Source of the DNA: Neltuma alba
Taxonomy: Eukaryota; Streptophyta; Magnoliopsida; Fabales; Fabaceae
Assembly (NCBI RefSeq): GCF_004799145.2
Contig: NW_021635281.1
Coordinates: forward strand, 62,001-126,000
DNA: 64,000 nucleotides
Reading direction: 5' to 3'
The position numbers and the translations under genes were made by a program. This document shows positions 1 through 10,883 of this stretch, piece after piece (positions within the stretch are counted from its first letter, which is position 1; each line of letters opens with the position of its first letter). The notes beneath the pieces are model-generated. The model saw only the letters and a list, made by a program, of their open reading frames with translations. It had not been told where the DNA came from and did no database searches.

Positions 1-103
1 CAAAAATACTTGGAAAAGAGGAGATCCACGATTGCTCTAAAATTCCTTTTTTGATAAGAAATAATGTAGAACACATTTGTAACTCAAATGACTAGCATTC
101 ACC

Positions 104-2040
104 ATATCATTCCAACTCAAATTGTAGCTCTTCCAAATCTCACCTACCTATACATGTCTTACAACAATATTATTGGCGAGTTATATACCTTTCACTCTCA
201 TCTTGCAAATTTGCTGAATTTAGATTTGTATTTACATCTATAACTTAAATAGAATATGTTAACCTTGGTAAGAAATTACGTAGAACACACATTTGAACTC
301 AAATGACTAGCTCTGACAGGTACCATTCCAACTCAAATTGGACTTCTTCATAGTCTTATCTCTTTGAACTTGTCTAGAAACAATCTTAATGGTGAGTTAT
401 GCATCTTTCACTCTCATCTTGTAAATTTGCTCATGTTCTATTTACATCTATAATTAATGGAGCAAATTCATTCTCAATTTTTATTTCATAAGTAATAAGC
501 TCCAATACATTTTCAACTCAAATAATTGGCTTCGATAGGTACCATTCCACCTCAAATTAAAGCTCTTGCAAGTCTCACTCATCTAGACTTGTCTCACAAC
601 AATATTCTTGGTGAGTTATGCACCTTTTACTCTCATCTTGCAAATTTGCTCATGTTCTATTTACATTTATAACTTAATAGAGTAAATTCATCCTCAATTT
701 TTATTTCATAAGTAATAAGCTCCAATACATTTTCAACTCAAATAATTGGTTTCGATAGGTACCATTCCAACTCAAATTGGAGCTCTTCCAAATCTCACTT
801 ACCTAGACTTGTCTTACAACAAGATTATTGGTGAGTTATGCACCTATCACTCCCATCTCGCAAATTTGCTTAATTTATATTTATATTGACATCTCTAACT
901 TAATAGAATATGTTAACCTTGGTAAGAAATTACATAGAACAAACATTTGAACTCAAATGACTAGCTTTGACAGGTACCATTCCAACTCAAATTGGACTTC
1001 TTCATAGTCTTATCTCTTTGAACTTGTCTAGAAACAATCTTAATGGTGAGTTATGTACCTTTTACTCTTATCTTGCAAATTTGTTCAAGTTCTATTTACC
1101 TCTATAACTTGATAGATCAAATTCATCTTCAATTTTTATTTGATAAGTAATAAGCTCCAATACATTTTCAACTCAAATAATTGGCTTGGATAGGTACCAT
1201 TCCACCTCAAATTAAAGCTCTTGCAAGTCTCACTCATCTAGACTTGTCTCACAACAATATTCTTGGTGAGTTATGCACCTTTTACTCTCATCTTGCAAAT
1301 TTGCTCATGTTCTATTTACATTTATAACTTAATAGAGTAAATTCATCCTCAATTTTTATTTCATAAGTAATAAGCTCCAATACATTTTCAACTCAAATAA
1401 TTGGTTTCGATAGGTACCATTCCAACTCAAATTGAAGCTCTTCCAAATCTCACTTACCTAGACTTGTCTTACAACAAGATTATTGGTGAGTTATGCACCT
1501 ATCACTCCCATCTCGCAAATTTGCTCAATTTATATTTATATTGACATCTCTAACTTAATAGAATATGTTAACCTTGGTAAGAAATTACGTAGAACAAACA
1601 TTTGAACTCAAATGACTAGCTTTGACAGGTACCATTCCAACTCAAATTGGACTTCTTCATAGTCTTATCTCTTTGAACTTGTCTAGAAACAATCTTAATG
1701 GTGAGTTATGTACCTTTTACTCTTATCTTGCAAATTTGTTCAAGTTCTATTTACCTCTATAACTTGATAGATCAAATTCATCTTCAATTTTTATTTGATA
1801 AGTAATAAGCTCCAATACATTTTCAACTCAAATAATTGGCTTGGATAGGTACCATTCCACCTCAAATTAAAGCTCTTTCAAGTCTCACTCATCTAGACTT
1901 GTCTGAGAACTATATTAGTGGTGAGTTATGCACCTCTTATTCCCATCTTGCAAATTTGCTCAAGTTCTGATTACCTCTATAACTTAATAAAGCAAATTCA
2001 CCCTTAATTTTTATTTGATAACAAATAAGCTTCAATACAG
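104..2040 (+). repeat. Three-exon higher-order repeat, period ~655 bp, three copies
   Basis: Exons 1-9 follow a C-A-B order three times: C (ALPNLTYLDLSYN), A (LLHSLISLNLSRN) and B (ALASLTHLDLSHN). Exon starts 759 and 1414, and 320, 974 and 1629, give spacings of 654-655 bp, and the introns are copied with the exons. The third B exon (1849) is a variant ending in SENYISG that recurs at 3300 and 5403. Confidence 0.8.
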
Positions 2041-5000
2041 GTACCATTCCAACTCAAATTGGACGTCTTCCAAATCTCAAATTTCTATTCTTATATGGCA
2101 ATAATATTACTGGTGAGTTATGCACCTTTCACTCTCATCTTGCAAATTTGCTTAAGTTATATTTACCTCTATAACTTAATAGAGCAAATTCATCCTTAAT
2201 TTTTATTTGATAAGTAATAAGCTCCGATGCATTTTCAACTCAAATAATTGGCTTCGATAAGTACAATTCCACCTCATATTAGAGCTCTTTCAAGTCTCAC
2301 TTATCTAGATTTGTCTCACAACAATATTATTGGTGAGTTATGCACCTCTCGCTCTCATCTTGCAAATTTGCTCATGTTCTATTTACATCTATAACTTAAT
2401 AGAGCAAATTCATCCTCAATTTTTATTTCATAAGTAATAAGCTCCATTACATTTTCAACTCAAATAATTGGCTTCGATAGGTACCATTCCACCTCAAATT
2501 GAAGCTCTTGCAAGTCTCACTTATCTAGACTTGTCTAGCAACAATATTATTGGTGAGTTATGCAACTTTCACTCTCATCTCGCAAATTTGCTCAATTTAT
2601 ATTTGTATTTACATTTATAACTTAACAGAATATGCTAATGTTGGTAAGAAATTATGTAGAACACACATTTGAACTCAAATGACTAGCTTTGATAGGTACC
2701 ATTCCAACTCAAATTAGACTTTTTCATAGTCTTATCTCTTTGCGCTTGTCTAACAATAATCTTAGTGGTGAGTTACACACATTTTACCCTTATTTTGTAA
2801 ATTTGCTCAAGTTCTATTTACTTCTATAACTTAGTAGAAAAAATTCATCCTCAATTTTTATTTGATAACAAATAAGCTTCAATACAGGTACCATTCCAAC
2901 TCAAATTGGACGTCTTCCAAATCTCAAATTTCTATTCTTATATGGCAATAATATTAATGGTGAGTTATGCACCTTTCACTCTCATCTTGCAAATTTGTTC
3001 AAGTTCTATTTACCTCTATAACTTGATAGATCAAATTCATCTTCAATTTTTATTTGATAAGAAATAAGCTCCAATACAGGTACCATTCCAACTCAAATTG
3101 AAGGTCTTTCAAATCTCACTTGGCTAGACTTGCGTGAAAACAATATTATTGGTGAGTTATGTACCTTTTACTCTCATCTTGCAAATTTGTTCAAGTTCTA
3201 TTTACCTCTATAACTTGATAGATCAAATTCATCTTCAATTTTTATTTGATAAGTAATAAGCTCCAATACATTTTCAACTCAAATAATTGGCTTCGATAGG
3301 TACCATTCCACCTCAAATTAAAGCTCTTTCAAGTCTCACTCATCTAGACTTGTCTGAGAACTATATTAGTGGTGAGTTATGCACCTCTTATTCCCATCTT
3401 GCAAATTTGCTCAAGTTCTGATTACCTCTATAACTTAATAAAGCAAATTCACCCTTAATTTTTATTTGATAACAAATAAGCTTCAATACAGGTACCATTC
3501 CAACTCAAATTGGACGTCTTCCAAATCTCAAATTTCTATTCTTATATGGCAATAATATTACTGGTGAGTTATGCACCTTTCACTCTCATCTTGCAAATTT
3601 GCTTAAGTTCTATTTACCTCTATAACTTAATAGAGCAAATTCATCCTTAATTTTTATTTGATAAGTAATAAGCTCCAATGCATTTTCAACTCAAATAATT
3701 GGCTTTGATAAGTACAATTCCACCTCAAATTGGAGCTCTGTCAAGTCTTACTTATCTATACTTGTCTCACAACAATATTATTGGTGAGTTATGCACCTTT
3801 CACTCTCATCTTGCAAATTTGCTCAAGTTTTATTTACCTCCATAACTTAATAGAGCAAATTCATCCTCAATTTTTATTTGAGAAGAAATAGGCTCCAAGA
3901 CCACAACTCAAATGACTTGCTTTGACAGGTACCATTCCAACTCAAATTGGAGATCTTTCAAGTCTCACATATCTAGTCTTGTCTTACAACAATATTATTG
4001 GTATGTTATGCACCTTTCACTCTCATCTCACAAATTTGCTCAATTTAGATTTGTAATTACATCTATAACTTAATAGAATATGTTAACCTTGATAAGAAAT
4101 TATGTAGAATACACATTTGAACTCAAATAACTGGCTCTGACAGGTACCATTCCAACTCGAATTGGACTTCTTCATAGTCTTATCTCTTTGGACTTGTCTA
4201 ACAACAATCTTAGTGGTGAGTTATGCACCTTTCACTCTCATCTTGCAAATTTGCTTAAGTTCTATTTACCTCTATAACTTAATAGAGCAAATTCATCCTT
4301 AATTTTTATTTGATAAGTAATAAGCTCCAATGCATTTTCAACTCAAATAATTGGCTTCGATAAGTACAATTCCACCTCATATTAGAGCTCTTTCAAGTCT
4401 CACTTATCTAGATTTGTCTCACAACAATATTATTGGTGAGTTATGCACCTCTCGCTCTCATCTTGCAAATTTGCTCATGTTCTATTTACATCTATAACTT
4501 AATAGAGCAAATTCATCCTCAATTTTTATTTCATAAGTAATAAGCTCCATTACATTTTCAACTCAAATAATTGGCTTCGATAGGTACCATTCCACCTCAA
4601 ATTGAAGCTCTTGCAAGTCTCACTTATCTAGACTTGTCTAACAACAATATTATTGGTGAGTTATGCAACTTTCACTCTCATCTCGCAAATTTGCTCAATT
4701 TATGTTTGTATTTACATTTATAACTTAACAGAATATGCTAATGTTAGTAAGAAATTATGTAGAACACACATTTGAACTCAAATGACTAGCTTTGATAGGT
4801 ACCATTCCAACTCAAATTAGACTTTTTCATAGTCTTATCTCTTTGCGCTTGTCTAACAATAATCTTAGTGGTGAGTTACACACATTTTACCCTTATTTTG
4901 TAAATTTGCTCAAGTTCTATTTACTTCTATAACTTAGTAGAAAAAATTCATCCTCAATTTTTATTTGATAACAAATAAGCTTCAATACAGGTACCATTCC

Positions 5001-8000
5001 AACTCAAATTGGACGTCTTCCAAATCTCAAATTTCTATTCTTATATGGCAATAATATTAATGGTGAGTTATGCACCTTTCACTCTCATCTTGCAAATTTG
5101 TTCAAGTTCTATTTACCTCTATAACTTGATAGATCAAATTCATCTTCAATTTTTATTTGATAAGAAATAAGCTCCAATACAGGTACCATTCCAACTCAAA
5201 TTGAAGGTCTTTCAAATCTCACTTGGCTAGACTTGCGTGAAAACAATATTATTGGTGAGTTATGTACCTTTTACTCTCATCTTGCAAATTTGTTCAAGTT
5301 CTATTTACCTCTATAACTTGATAGATCAAATTCATCTTCAATTTTTATTTGATAAGTAATAAGCTCCAATACATTTTCAACTCAAATAATTGGCTTCGAT
5401 AGGTACCATTCCACCTCAAATTGAAGCTCTTTCAAGTCTCACTTATCTAGACTTGTCTGAGAACTATATTAGTGGTGAGTTATGCACCTCTTATTCCCAT
5501 CTTGCAAATTTGCTCAAGTTCTGATTACCTCTATAACTTAATAAAGCAAATTCACCCTTAATTTTTATTTGATAACAAATAAGCTTCAATACAGGTACCA
5601 TTCCAACTCAAATTGGACGTCTTCCAAATCTCGAATTTCTATTCTTATATGGCAATAATATTACTGGTGAGTTATGCACATTTCACTCTCATCTTGCAAT
5701 TTGCTTAAGTTCTATTTACCTCTATAACTTAATAGAGCAAATTCATCCTTAATTTTTATTTGATAAGTAATAAGCTCCAATGCATTTTCAACTCAAATAA
5801 TTGGGGTCGATAGGTACAATTCCACCTCAAATTGGAGCTCTTTCAAGTCTTACTTATCTATACTTGTCTCACAACAATATTATTGGTGAGTTATGCACCT
5901 TTCACTCTCATTTTGTAAATTTACTCAAGTTTTATTTACCTCCATAACTTAATAGAGCAAATTCATCCTCAATTTTTATTTGAGAAGAAATAGGCTCCAA
6001 GACTACAACTCAAATGACTAGCTTTGACAGGTACCATTCCAACTCAAATTGGAGATCTTTCAAGTCTCACATATCTAGACTTGTCTTACAACAATATTAT
6101 TGGTATGTTATGCACCTTTCACTCTCATCTCACAAATTTGCTCAATTTAGATTTGTAATTACATCTATAACTTAATAGAATATGTTAACCTTGATAAGAA
6201 ATTATGTAGAATACACATTTGAACTCAAATAACTGGCTCTGACAGGTACCATTCCAACTCAAATTGGACTTTTTCATAGTCTTATCTCTTTACACTTGTC
6301 TAACAACAATCTTAGTGGTGAGTTATGCACCTTTCACTCTCATCTTGCAAATTTGCTTAAGTTCTATTTACCTCTATAACTTAATAGAGCAAATTCATCC
6401 TTAATTTTTATTTGATAAGTAATAAGCTCCAATGCATTTTCAACTCAAATAATTGGCTTCGATAGGTACAATTCCACCTCATATTAGAGCTCTTTCAAGT
6501 CTTACTTATCTATACTTGTCTCACAACAATATTATTGGTGAGTTATGCACCTTTCCTTCTCATCTTGCAAATTTGCTCAAGTTTTATTTACCTCCATAAC
6601 TTAATAGAGCAAATTCATCCTCAATTTTTATTTGAGAAGAAATAGGCTCCAAGACTACAACTCAAATGACTAGTTTTGGCAGGTACCATTCCAACTCAAA
6701 TTGGAGATCTTTCAAGTCTCACATATCTAGACTTGTCTTACAACAATATTATTGGTATGTTATGCACATTTCACTCTCATCTCACAAATTTGCTCAATTT
6801 AGATTTGTAATTACATCTATAATTTAATTGAATATGTTAACCTTAATAAGAAATTACCTCAATTTTTGCAAATCTGCTCAAGTTTTATTTACCTCCATAA
6901 CTTAATAGAGCAAATTCATCCTCAATTTTTATTTGAGAAGAAAGGCTCCAAGACTACAACTCAAATGACTAGCTTTGGCAGGTACCATTCCAACTCAAAT
7001 TGGAGATCTTTCAAGTCTCACATATCTAGACTTGTCTTACAACAATATTATTGGTATGTTATGCACCTTTCACTCTCATCTCACAAATTTGCTCAATTTA
7101 GATTTGTAATTACATCTATAATTTAATTGAATATGTTAACCTTAATAAGAAATTACCTCAATTTTTGCAAATCTGCTCAAGTTTTATTTACCTCCATAAC
7201 TTAATAGAGCAAATTCATCCTCAATTTTTATTTGAGAAGAAATAGGCTCCAAGACTACAACTCAAATGACTAGCTTTGACAGGTACCATTCCAACTCAAA
7301 TTGGAGATCTTTCAAGTCTCACATATCTAGACTTGTCTTACAACAATATTATTGGTATGTTATGCACCTTTCACTCTCATCTCACAAATTTGCTCAATTT
7401 AGATTTGTAATTGCATCTATAACTTAATGAAATATGTTAACCTTAATAAGAAATTACCTCAAGTTTTGCAAATTTGCTCAAGTTTTATTTACCTCCATAA
7501 CTTAATAGAGCAAATCCATCCTCAATTTTTATTTGAGAAGAAATAGGCTCCAAGACCACAACTCAAATGACTAGCTTTGACAGGTACCATTCCAACTCAA
7601 ATTGGAGATCTTTCAAGTCTCACATATCTAGACTTGTCTTACAACAATATTATTGGTATGTTATGCACCTTTCACTCTCATCTCACAAATTTGCTCAATT
7701 TAGATTTGTAGTTACATCTATAACTTAATAGAATATGTTAACCTTAATAAGAAATTATGCAGAATACACATTTGAACTCAAATAACTGGCTCTGACAGGT
7801 ACCATTCCAACTCGAATTGGACTTCTTCATAGTCTTATCTCTTTGGACTTGTCTAACAACAATCTTAGTGGTAAGTTATGCACATTTCACTCTCATCTTG
7901 CAAATTTGCTCAAGTTTTATTAACCTTGATAATTTAATAGAGCGAATTCACCCTCAATTTTTATTTGATAAGAAATAAACTCCAATACCTTTACAACTCA

Positions 8001-8089
8001 AATGACTAGCTTCGATAGGTGCCATTCCAACTCAAACTGGAGCTTTCCAAGTCTCACTTATCTAGACTTGTCTTACAACTATATTATTA
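104..8089 (+). CDS. Tandem array of 37 LRR-encoding 72-nt exons (ectodomain of an LRR receptor kinase)
   Basis: Exon starts: 104, 320, 539, 759, 974, 1194, 1414, 1629, 1849, 2041, 2261, 2481, 2696, 2888, 3080, 3300, 3492, 3712, 3929, 4144, 4364, 4584, 4799, 4991, 5183, 5403, 5595, 5814, 6031, 6246, 6466, 6683, 6982, 7283, 7584, 7799, 8019. All are 72 nt except the last (71 nt, frameshifted). Most begin after AG with GTACCATTCC (some GTACAATTCC or GTGCC) and end before GTGAGT, GTATGT, GTAAGT or GCGAGT. Splicing splits a Gly codon G|GT, so all introns are phase 1. Each exon codes one plant-type extracellular LRR (TIPxQIxxLxxLxxLxLS then N, with I/L two residues on, then G). I found no in-frame stop in exons 1-36. 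Exon 1 lacks an AG acceptor, and exons at 2261, 3712 and 4364 have AA in place of AG. Introns are 120 or 143-148 nt, three being 227-229 nt. No signal peptide is in the window, so the 5' part of the gene is missing or lies to the left. The exons probably feed gene A's kinase, but this is inferred. Confidence 0.75.
2113..4215 (+). repeat. Ten-exon 2.1-kb tandem duplication, copy 1
   Basis: Exons starting 2261 to 4144 have the same order of exon types as those starting 4364 to 6246. Paired starts are offset by 2103 bp for the first seven pairs and 2102 bp for the last three, because one base is missing near 5698. The left limit is set by the exons at 2041 and 4144, which are different types. 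Confidence 0.85.
4216..6317 (+). repeat. Ten-exon 2.1-kb tandem duplication, copy 2
   Basis: Second copy of the unit at 2113-4215. I noticed only scattered single-base differences, for example in exon 5403 (a B/F-type hybrid ending), exon 5814 (acceptor AG where 3712 has AA) and exon 6246. The intron and exon from 6318 to 6537 resemble the start of a third copy that was cut short. Confidence 0.85.
6538..7798 (+). repeat. ~300-bp tandem repeat of one LRR exon plus intron, four copies
   Basis: Exons at 6683, 6982, 7283 and 7584 are the same type (GDLSSLTYLDLSYN) and spaced 299-301 bp. They share the donor GTATGT instead of the GTGAGT used elsewhere. The introns between them are 227-229 nt, longer than the 143-148 nt norm, because an extra ~80-nt intron piece is present. 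Exons at 3929 and 6031 are of the same type and are probably the source. Confidence 0.8.
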
Positions 8090-8644
8090 GTGAGTTATGC
8101 TCATTCTACTCTCACAGTTCAAATTTACTCTATTTAGATTTCAAATAACCTACAACACATTTGCAGTTCAACTGACTATTAAAATTGTTACAAGACACAA
8201 GCAATGCTAATTAGTTCATCTTCCTAGTAAATTCAATAAAAAAATTAGAGTGGATATTATAAGACACAATCAATGCTAACTTGTTCATCTTCTTGGAAAA
8301 TTCAATAAAGAGGTTTAAAGTAGATAAATAAGGGTACCTCGTAAACATGGTGCCATGCTTTTATCAAGAACTGGTGAGCATATTCCTTTATCATTCCCCT
8401 ATCACTTTTCTAACCCATATTTGTTCAACCCTGTATACTTTTCGTCCACAAAAGGAATAAAGGAAACTATATTGACGTGGATAGAATAACTCCCAACCCA
8501 CTCTCATCATTCCCATAGCATTAGTATGATATATATGAGTATGAAAACAAATGGTTGGGCAACATGTGAGGTCTAGTTAAGCAGGCTTGTAAGAAGAAAA
8601 TTCAGATAAATTTATGTTTAGCCACAGATATATGTTAAATTCAG
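8090..8644 (+). other. Interval between LRR array and decayed LRR exons; no gene seen
   Basis: No LRR exon or long open frame is present. The stretch around 8550-8640 (ACATGTGAGGTC, then AAGCAGGCTTGTAA) closely resembles 17320-17400, so it belongs to a block that was copied with pieces of these receptor genes. Confidence 0.5.
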
Positions 8645-9058
8645 GGATTATTCCATCATAGATAGAAGCTCTTCAAAATCTCACTTATTTAGGCTTGTCT
8701 TTTAATATTCTTATTGGTGAGTTATATATCTTCCATTTCTATTCTTACCTTGTAAATTTACTAAATTTTGAAATATTGTATTTACCTCCCCACAATCTAA
8801 TACTTCTATTGATAGGGATCATTCCATCATCGATAAAAGATCTTCAATATCACATTCATCTGAACTTGTCTTGTAACAATTTTACTGGTGAGTTATCTAT
8901 CTTTCATTTCTACTCTTACCTTGCAAATTGACAAAATTTTGAAATATTGTATTTACCTTCACACAACCTAATACCTCTATTGACAGGGATCATTCCATCA
9001 TAGATAAAAGCTCTTTAAAATCTCAATTATTTGGACTTGTCTTGCAGCTATCTTACAT
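8645..9058 (+). pseudogene. Three decayed LRR exons (8645-8716, 8816-8887, 8987-9058)
   Basis: Each unit starts after AG with GGATTATTCC or GGATCATTCC and spans 72 nt. The first and third carry an in-frame TAG at the sixth codon (after ATT CCA TCA). The middle one is open (SIKDLQYHIHLNLSCNN) with a good GTGAGT donor. The third has lost its donor. Since the units are symmetric, skipping the two with stops would keep the frame into the exon at 9205. They could equally be plain pseudo-exons. Confidence 0.6.
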
Positions 9059-9204
9059 GTTTTCTACCTTCCACCCTTGCCATCCTTATTTAGAATTGCT
9101 AGATTTGAGTAAAACCAAGAAAATAGTTAGAGCCATTCTTTCAACTTTGGATTTTATGACAAATCTCCACAACTTCTATTCATAGTCAAATTTGTTAACT
9201 GTAG

Positions 9205-10835
9205 GTGACATCCCTTCTTTGGTTTTCAATTTGGGATATTTGCGACATTTTGATGTTTCTCAAAATCAATTAAGTGGTGGCATACTAGAACAATTAGGCA
9301 ATTTCAAATATCCCACTTATATTATAGATGTCTTCCAAAATTATTTGAGTGGAAACATATCATATATTTTGAATGATTACTTTGATTTTGATAGTAACTT
9401 TATTCACAAAAAATCCAATGGAATATTACTATCTAGTTTATGCAGTTGTCCATCCTTATGTCGCATTGATTTGAGCTACAATAGTATCATTGGTAGCATA
9501 CCTAGAGAACTTGGTGTGCTAAAGTACATCAATTTGTCATACAATCTTCTCAGTGGCTATGTTCCAAGTGAATTTTATGGTTCTTTTTCTCATGACTTTT
9601 TAAATGGTGATACAGAATTGCTTTGGCCAGAGAAGATACATAAAGGCTCAAATTCTTTGTTGACAATCATTGTTCCTTTGATAATTTTTCTTGTGATCAT
9701 ATTTGTTGTGGGTTTCATCTTATTTAAATCATTCAAAAAGAACAAGAAATCCATAAGTGAGACAAGAAAAGCCAAAAATAGAGATTTGCTTTCCATATGG
9801 AACTACGATGGAAAAATTGCATTTGAAGATATAATTGATGCAACAGAGGACTTTGACATTAAATATTGTATCGGAACTGGTGCCTATGGAAGTGTTTATA
9901 GGGCACAACTTCCAAGTGGCAAAATTGTAGCATTAAAAAAGCTTCATAGAAGAGAATATGGAAACACATCTTTTGCCAAGAGTTTTCACAATGAAGTAAA
10001 GATGTTGAGTGAAATTCGACATCGCAATATTGTAAAGCTTTATGGTTTTTGTTTACATCATCAGTGCATGTTCCTCATCTATGAATACATGGAAAGAGGA
10101 AGCTTTTTTTATGTGTTGAATAATGATGACGATGCTAAAGAGTTGGATTGGAGCAAAAGAGTGAATGCCATCAAAGGAATAGCAAATGCTTTGTTCTACA
10201 TGCATCATGGTTGTGCTCCTCCAATTATCCATCGAGACATAACAAGTGGTAATGTGTTGTTAAACTCAAACATGGATGCTTTTCTATCTGACTTTGGCAC
10301 AGCTAGAATCATTGATCCAGATGCATCTAACCAAACTCTTCTAGTTGGTACTTATGGGTACATTGCTCCAGGTCAACTTTTTTGATTCTGTACTACTTCT
10401 CTTGTTGTGTTGTATCTTTTTTTACAATTACTTACCTCTAGGCAATTACATAACTTCTTCATATTTTTCTCTATTGCAGAGCTTGCATACACCTTAGTTG
10501 TAACTGAAAAATGTGATGTTTATAGTTTCGGAGTGATGACATTGGAAACAATCATGGGAAGACATCCTGGAGATTTGTTATTGTCTTTGTCAAAGACATG
10601 TTATGAAAGCATTTGGCTAAAAGATGTGGTAGACCCACGTATCCCACTGCCATCACGAAAAGATGCACGAGATGTAACTCTTTTGGTAGCAATAGCATTA
10701 GCATGCTTGAATCCATCTCCCCAATCTCGGCCATCAATGCAACTAGTGTCTCAAAGGCTTTCATCCTCTAACCTACCATTAGCCATTCCTTTCAATAATA
10801 TCGCAATCCATCATTTAGTGAATCAAGATGTGTAA
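9205..10835 (+). CDS. Gene A: MIK2-like LRR receptor kinase, C-terminal LRRs, transmembrane segment and kinase
   Basis: Two exons, 9205-10371 and 10480-10835; the intron is GTCAAC...TTGCAG and splits the Glu of the APE motif (CCA G|AG). The first exon starts after CTGTAG in the same phase 1 as the LRR array, giving about 507 residues. Order: last LRRs (FDVSQNQLSGGI; IDLSYNSIIGSIP; INLSYNLLSG), a transmembrane helix around 9655-9735 (IIVPLIIFLVIIFVVGFI), a basic stop-transfer stretch, then a Ser/Thr kinase. Kinase motifs: Gly loop GTGAYGSVYRA near 9873, VALKKLH with the ATP lysine at 9936, HRDITSGN near 10230, DFG at 10290, SRPSM near 10730. The stop is TAA at 10833-10835. By motif wording it resembles the MDIS1-interacting receptor-like kinase 2 group, plasma-membrane receptors. 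Key catalytic residues are present. Upstream, a frame through 9062-9204 resembles LRR code but has TAG at 9191, so it is probably intron. Confidence 0.8.
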
Positions 10836-10883
10836 ATAATGTAGTATGAAGCTCGGAGATTCAGCTTATGTTAGCTTGGTACT

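Noticed and set aside
6866..7126. 86-codon open frame inside the LRR array
   Set aside because: It runs across intron, exon and intron in a frame other than the LRR frame; a by-product of the repeat.
104..8089. CRISPR array or satellite DNA as explanation for the regular repeats
   Set aside because: The unit codes a clear plant LRR with splice sites, unit types differ in a protein-like way, spacers are not unique, and the surroundings are a plant nuclear genome.
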